Source: Ureibacillus manganicus DSM 26584 (GTDB lineage Bacteria; Bacillota; Bacilli; Bacillales_A; Planococcaceae). From it: a stretch of 64,000 bases of DNA. Position numbers and translations under genes: made by a program. The DNA lies in NCBI RefSeq assembly GCF_000772945.1, contig NZ_JPVN01000003.1, positions 1 to 64,000 of the forward strand. The letters are read 5' to 3'. The notes below the pieces were generated by a model. That model had not been told where the DNA came from, made no database searches, and saw only the letters and a program-made list of their open reading frames with translations. Positions 62,399-64,000 of the stretch are shown piece by piece (the stretch's first letter is position 1; every line of letters begins with the position of its first letter).

Positions 62399-64000
62399 TT
62401 AAAGCGTGATTGCTTTTACTTCATCAATATTTTCAAGTTGTGCAACATAATCTAAATCTTCAGGTGTAACTTCATTATCAATAGTTAACATCATTACTGC
62501 TGTTCCACCTACTTGGTCACGTCCAACTTGCATTGTTGCAATGTTAATGTCTTTTTCAGCTAATTTTGTTGCAACACGTCCGATAGCACCTGGTTTGTCA
62601 GTGTTTTTAATGTATAGTAAATGTCCTTTTGGAATTACGTCAACTACATAGTTTTCAACTTTTACAATACGAGCACCAAGGCCGTTTAGTAATGTTCCTG
62701 CAACTGTGTGAACTTCATTTACAGTTTTAACCTCGACAGTAATTAAGTTCGTAAAGCCTTTTGCAGTCGTTGTTTTATGTTCATTGATTTTAATACCAAC
62801 TCGTTCAGATAAATAACGAGCATTTACATCGTTTACATGGTCGCCATGATTTTTCTTCAACAAGCCTTTTAGACCGTTTGATGTTAACGGGCGAACATCG
62901 TAATTTGCAACTTCACCAGCATAAGAAATATTCACTTCTTTTATCGCTTCTTCTGTTACTTGTGATAAGAAATCACCAAGTTTTTCCGCTAACTCAAAGA
63001 ACGGTTCCACTTGAGCAAGTAATTCTTTCGGAATAGAAGGCATGTTCACTGGATTCGTCACTGTTCCTGTTTTAAAGAATTTAATGATGTCGTTAGAAAC
63101 GTCTACTGCAACAGATTCTTGAGCTTCAACTGTAGAAGCACCTAAGTGAGGTGTTGCAATAACTTGAGGTAAAGTTAATAGTTTGTTGTCAGTTGCAGGT
63201 TCCTCAACGAATACATCAAGTGCAGCACCAGCAACTTTACCACTTACGATTGCATCGTATAAATCGTCTTCGTTAATAATTCCACCACGTGCACAGTTGA
63301 TGATACGTACTCCGTCTTTCATGATGGCAAACTTTTCTTTGTTAAGTAAGTTTTTCGTATCTGGTAAAAGTGGAGTATGTACTGTAATGAAATCTGCTGC
63401 CTCACAAATTTCTTCAACTGTAGCTTTTGTTACTCCAAGTTTTTGAGCACGTTCTTCTGTTAAGAATGGGTCATAGGCCATTATTTCCATACGCTGTCCT
63501 TTTGCGCGGTAAGCAACTTCAACACCGATACGGCCAAATCCAATAACACCTAATGTTTTATTTTTAAGTTCTACACCGACAAATGATTTACGATCCCAAA
63601 CGCCATTTTTTAAAGAATTGTAAGCTTGTGGAATATGGCGAGCAAGAGACGTCATCATTGCAATTGAATGTTCAGCGGCAGAGTTTGTGTTCCCATCTGG
63701 TGCATTGACTACGATAATACCGTATTCAGTTGCAGCAGTTAAATCAATATTATCTACTCCAACCCCTGCACGGCCGATTAATTTTAAGTTTTTAGCAGCT
63801 TGAATAATTTCACGAGTTACTTTTGTTTGGCTACGAACTAATAACACATCTACATCTTCAATTTTTGAAATCAATTGTTCTTGAGTTAAGCCAGTTTCAA
63901 CAATCACATTTAAATCTAGTTCCGTTTCTTGACGAAGTGGGAAGATCCCTTCTTCGCTTAGTGGATCTGCTATAAATACGTTAATTACTTTCGTTGCTGT
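62399..64000 (-). CDS. serA: D-3-phosphoglycerate dehydrogenase (5' end beyond window)
   Basis: SerA makes 3-phosphohydroxypyruvate, the first step of serine synthesis. The frame stays open from GTG 63907 to the window edge, adding ...[20 protein letters not shown], which is the family N-terminus, so the gene is cut by the edge and its start is just outside. Visible parts are the NAD motif [13 protein letters not shown], the catalytic RGGIINED and HLGAST regions, an intermediate domain, and a C-terminal ACT domain ([19 protein letters not shown]) that usually gives serine feedback. The total visible length is 533 residues, close to full. Confidence 0.96.
   Translation of the reverse strand, partial: TATKVINVFIADPLSEEGIFPLRQETELDLNVIVETGLTQEQLISKIEDVDVLLVRSQTKVTREIIQAAKNLKLIGRAGVGVDNIDLTAATEYGIIVVNAPDGNTNSAAEHSIAMMTSLARHIPQAYNSLKNGVWDRKSFVGVELKNKTLGVIGFGRIGVEVAYRAKGQRMEIMAYDPFLTEERAQKLGVTKATVEEICEAADFITVHTPLLPDTKNLLNKEKFAIMKDGVRIINCARGGIINEDDLYDAIVSGKVAGAALDVFVEEPATDNKLLTLPQVIATPHLGASTVEAQESVAVDVSNDIIKFFKTGTVTNPVNMPSIPKELLAQVEPFFELAEKLGDFLSQVTEEAIKEVNISYAGEVANYDVRPLTSNGLKGLLKKNHGDHVNDVNARYLSERVGIKINEHKTTTAKGFTNLITVEVKTVNEVHTVAGTLLNGLGARIVKVENYVVDVIPKGHLLYIKNTDKPGAIGRVATKLAEKDINIATMQVGRDQVGGTAVMMLTIDNEVTPEDLDYVAQLENIDEVKAITL

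Overview
The window is low-GC Firmicute DNA. The genes look like Bacillales and most likely Planococcaceae (the Lysinibacillus / Solibacillus / Psychrobacillus group). The reasons are strong AGGAGG-type ribosome binding sites, frequent TTG and GTG starts, Bacillus-type proteins (BmrC/BmrD, YheA, YheB, YheE, HemZ, CatE, YteA, QueG, TrmL, UvsE) and a block that keeps the B. subtilis yhe gene neighbourhood. The genus is inferred, not proven. I see no rRNA, tRNA, CRISPR array or prophage. One IS256-type element is present near the right end.

Layout. 1-1085 is a 52-bp tandem array. 1257-3455 holds an ABC exporter pair and a lipoprotein. 3790-6979 holds nagB and a nuclease-helicase fusion. 7027-12071 is a D-amino-acid or hydroxy-amino-acid catabolic cluster (aldolase/dehydratase fold, PLP lyase, RidA, PAS-HTH regulator, divergent symporter). 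12373-19845 holds small proteins, uvsE, recQ, a broken pirin gene and VOC proteins. 20108-30363 is a cell-surface stretch: membrane hydrolase, ABC exporter with its own operators, FxLYD lipoprotein, LTA-synthase-like enzyme, a c-di-GMP-I riboswitch before a secreted coiled-coil protein, and an SLH protein with two IseA-like domains. 30697-34025 has tRNA-related genes, including queG and trmL, which both act at wobble position 34. 34432-46299 holds catE, a CoA ligase, an aldo-keto reductase, a pseudouridine synthase, a thiol-disulfide pair, an AirSR/YhcYZ-like two-component system, a CDF exporter and a CNNM-type protein. 46643-57288 holds an attenuated multidrug exporter operon (leader peptide, bmrC, bmrD), MFS, amidase, yheE, yheB, yheA and hemZ. 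57343-64000 holds a PH protein, HAD phosphatase, DHFR-fold protein, yteA, the IS element and serA, which runs off the right edge.

The most unusual property is between the genes. Seven intergenic arrays (1-1085, 14358-14511, 33197-33448, 34100-34370, 38943-39560, 55468-55638, 60454-60863) use different core sequences but a small set of spacings. Three have 51-52 bp units built as a hairpin plus an A-rich spacer. Four have a short core every 21 bp. Two of these, with unrelated cores, also share a 29-bp skip that creates 92- and 113-bp super-units. The two 52-bp arrays lie 38 kb apart and share a 17-nt hairpin core. An eighth element (40552-40716) has four hairpins with a fixed pentaloop and covarying arms. 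I cannot assign a function; this is the best candidate for an undescribed system here.

Where the sequence supports it, starts were moved to the codon with the best ribosome binding site, and each such change is stated.
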